Shown: piece by piece, positions 7,211 to 7,937 of the stretch
Position numbering within the stretch: position 1 is the first letter of the stretch
Layout: every line of letters begins with the position of its first letter
Assembly (NCBI GenBank): GCA_004558305.1
Contig: SFDG01000091.1
Coordinates: 1-7,937 of the forward strand
DNA length: 7,937 nucleotides
DNA from: Phocaeicola plebeius
Lineage (GTDB): Bacteria; Bacteroidota; Bacteroidia; Bacteroidales; Bacteroidaceae
Direction: 5' to 3'
The notes under the pieces: generated by a model
The model's database searches: none
Told to the model about the DNA's origin: nothing
The model's input: only the letters and a program-made list of their open reading frames with translations
Translations under genes and position numbers: made by a program

Positions 7211-7937
7211 TCATGCTTTTATCTCCCAGTCACTGAGGGTATGCCGTTCGGCATCGAAGTTGATGCCCACCTTCACGACGGGCAGTCCGTCCAAGGCAAA
7301 CCTGGAGGCATAGTCCTTGAGGTGGATCTGCTGCAGGGCGGCTTCGGCACTCTTGTTCAGCTTCAGCTCGAACAGGTAGATGGCCTTTGAGGTGCGCAGC
7401 ACCATATCCACCCGGCCTGTGGGTGTGCGGACCTCCACATCGGCGAAGTAGTCGGACAACAGGGTAAAGATGATGTACAGTACCTGTTGGTAATGTCCTT
7501 CTGAATTGGCATTGTTGCAATAGGGGACGGTGCCGAGGAAGGTCTGCAGGAGCCGGAGTGCCCCGTCTATGTCGTCTTTGGCAAGACATCTTGCCATGTT
7601 CCGGGCCGAATTGTTGACGAGAAGGGTGTTGGGCATGACATAGGCAGGCACAAGTGCTTTGGTGAGTCCTATGCGCACTTCGTTGTTGGGGATTCCGAGG
7701 GTGTAGCTACGGAAGCTCTTGTCGTAGTCCTTGATGGTGACGTATCCGCTTTGGTAGAGGAGCGGCAGGATGGTCGTCATCGTTTCGGTGGGCGCATCGA
7801 AATCGTCCGCGCTTCCCTCCATCGAACGGATGTCGGTAGGCAGGGTGTCGAACTTCCGCAGCATTTCCACGAGATAGGTCGGCGTGCCCGAAGCGAACCA
7901 ATAGTTGTCGATTCGTTTCAGGTTGAACGCATTCAGG
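7211..7937 (-). CDS. AAA-ATPase-like / PD-(D/E)XK nuclease superfamily protein (DUF1703 type), C-terminal part
   Basis: This gene faces the PUL and runs off the right edge; 241 residues are visible, open from base 7936 to the TGA at 7213-7211. The first internal Met is at 7870, but the frame upstream keeps family sequence (NYWFASGTPTYLVEML), so 7870 is not the true start. That segment matches the end of the AAA-ATPase-like domain in a large Bacteroidota family of about 500-600 residues. The C-terminus has the PD-(D/E)XK nuclease pattern: GRVDMVL (Asp codon 7408-7406), then 13 residues later the Glu of FELKLNKSAEAALQQI (ELK codons 7369-7361), followed by a helix and a VVKVGINF strand. The biological role of this family is not established; mobile-element or defence links have been suggested, and multiple copies per genome are common. 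It is unlikely to belong to the PUL, as it is convergent with it and separated by a hairpin. No lesion is visible. Confidence 0.85.
   Translation of the reverse strand, partial: LNAFNLKRIDNYWFASGTPTYLVEMLRKFDTLPTDIRSMEGSADDFDAPTETMTTILPLLYQSGYVTIKDYDKSFRSYTLGIPNNEVRIGLTKALVPAYVMPNTLLVNNSARNMARCLAKDDIDGALRLLQTFLGTVPYCNNANSEGHYQQVLYIIFTLLSDYFADVEVRTPTGRVDMVLRTSKAIYLFELKLNKSAEAALQQIHLKDYASRFALDGLPVVKVGINFDAERHTLSDWEIKA

Noticed and set aside
1..7937. CRISPR arrays, tRNA/rRNA genes, insertion sequences
   Set aside because: No spaced direct repeats, cloverleaf or rRNA sequence, transposase motifs or terminal inverted repeats were seen. The internal GH97 gap shows no inserted DNA.

Overview
The window is a piece of a Bacteroidota (Bacteroidales-type) polysaccharide utilization locus (PUL). 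The evidence is a SusC-like receptor followed directly by a SusD-like lipoprotein, a secreted GH36 enzyme and a GH97 gene. Shine-Dalgarno sequences are not evident. I cannot place the genus; coding DNA is fairly GC-rich and the spacers are AT-rich.

Layout: (1) 1-1122, + strand: the 3' part of a SusC-family TonB-dependent outer-membrane transporter, broken by a one-base frameshift near 463-480. (2) 1155-3092, +: an intact SusD/RagB surface lipoprotein. (3) 3118-5316, +: an intact, exported GH36 alpha-galactosidase with the clan GH-D catalytic residues in place. These three are tightly spaced (32 and 25 nt) and look like one operon. (4) 5317-5523: an intergenic stretch with a terminator-like hairpin. 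(5) 5524-7120, +: a badly damaged GH97 gene of the Asp-nucleophile (retaining, alpha-galactosidase-like) kind, with two one-base frameshifts, an in-frame TAA and a missing block of roughly 110-120 codons. (6) 7121-7210: a spacer with a strong hairpin between converging genes. (7) 7211-7937, - strand: the C-terminal part of an AAA-ATPase-like / PD-(D/E)XK nuclease protein (DUF1703 type), running off the window.

As a system, SusC/SusD would bind and import an alpha-galactoside (raffinose-family sugar, melibiose or galactosylated oligosaccharide), and GH36 and GH97 would release galactose in the periplasm. That substrate is inferred from enzyme families only. With the transporter frameshifted and GH97 broken, the locus appears to be decaying, or the sequence carries deletion-type errors. 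All three frameshifts are losses of a single base, which fits both readings; the stop codon and internal gap in GH97 argue that at least this gene is a true pseudogene. I see no previously undescribed system here.
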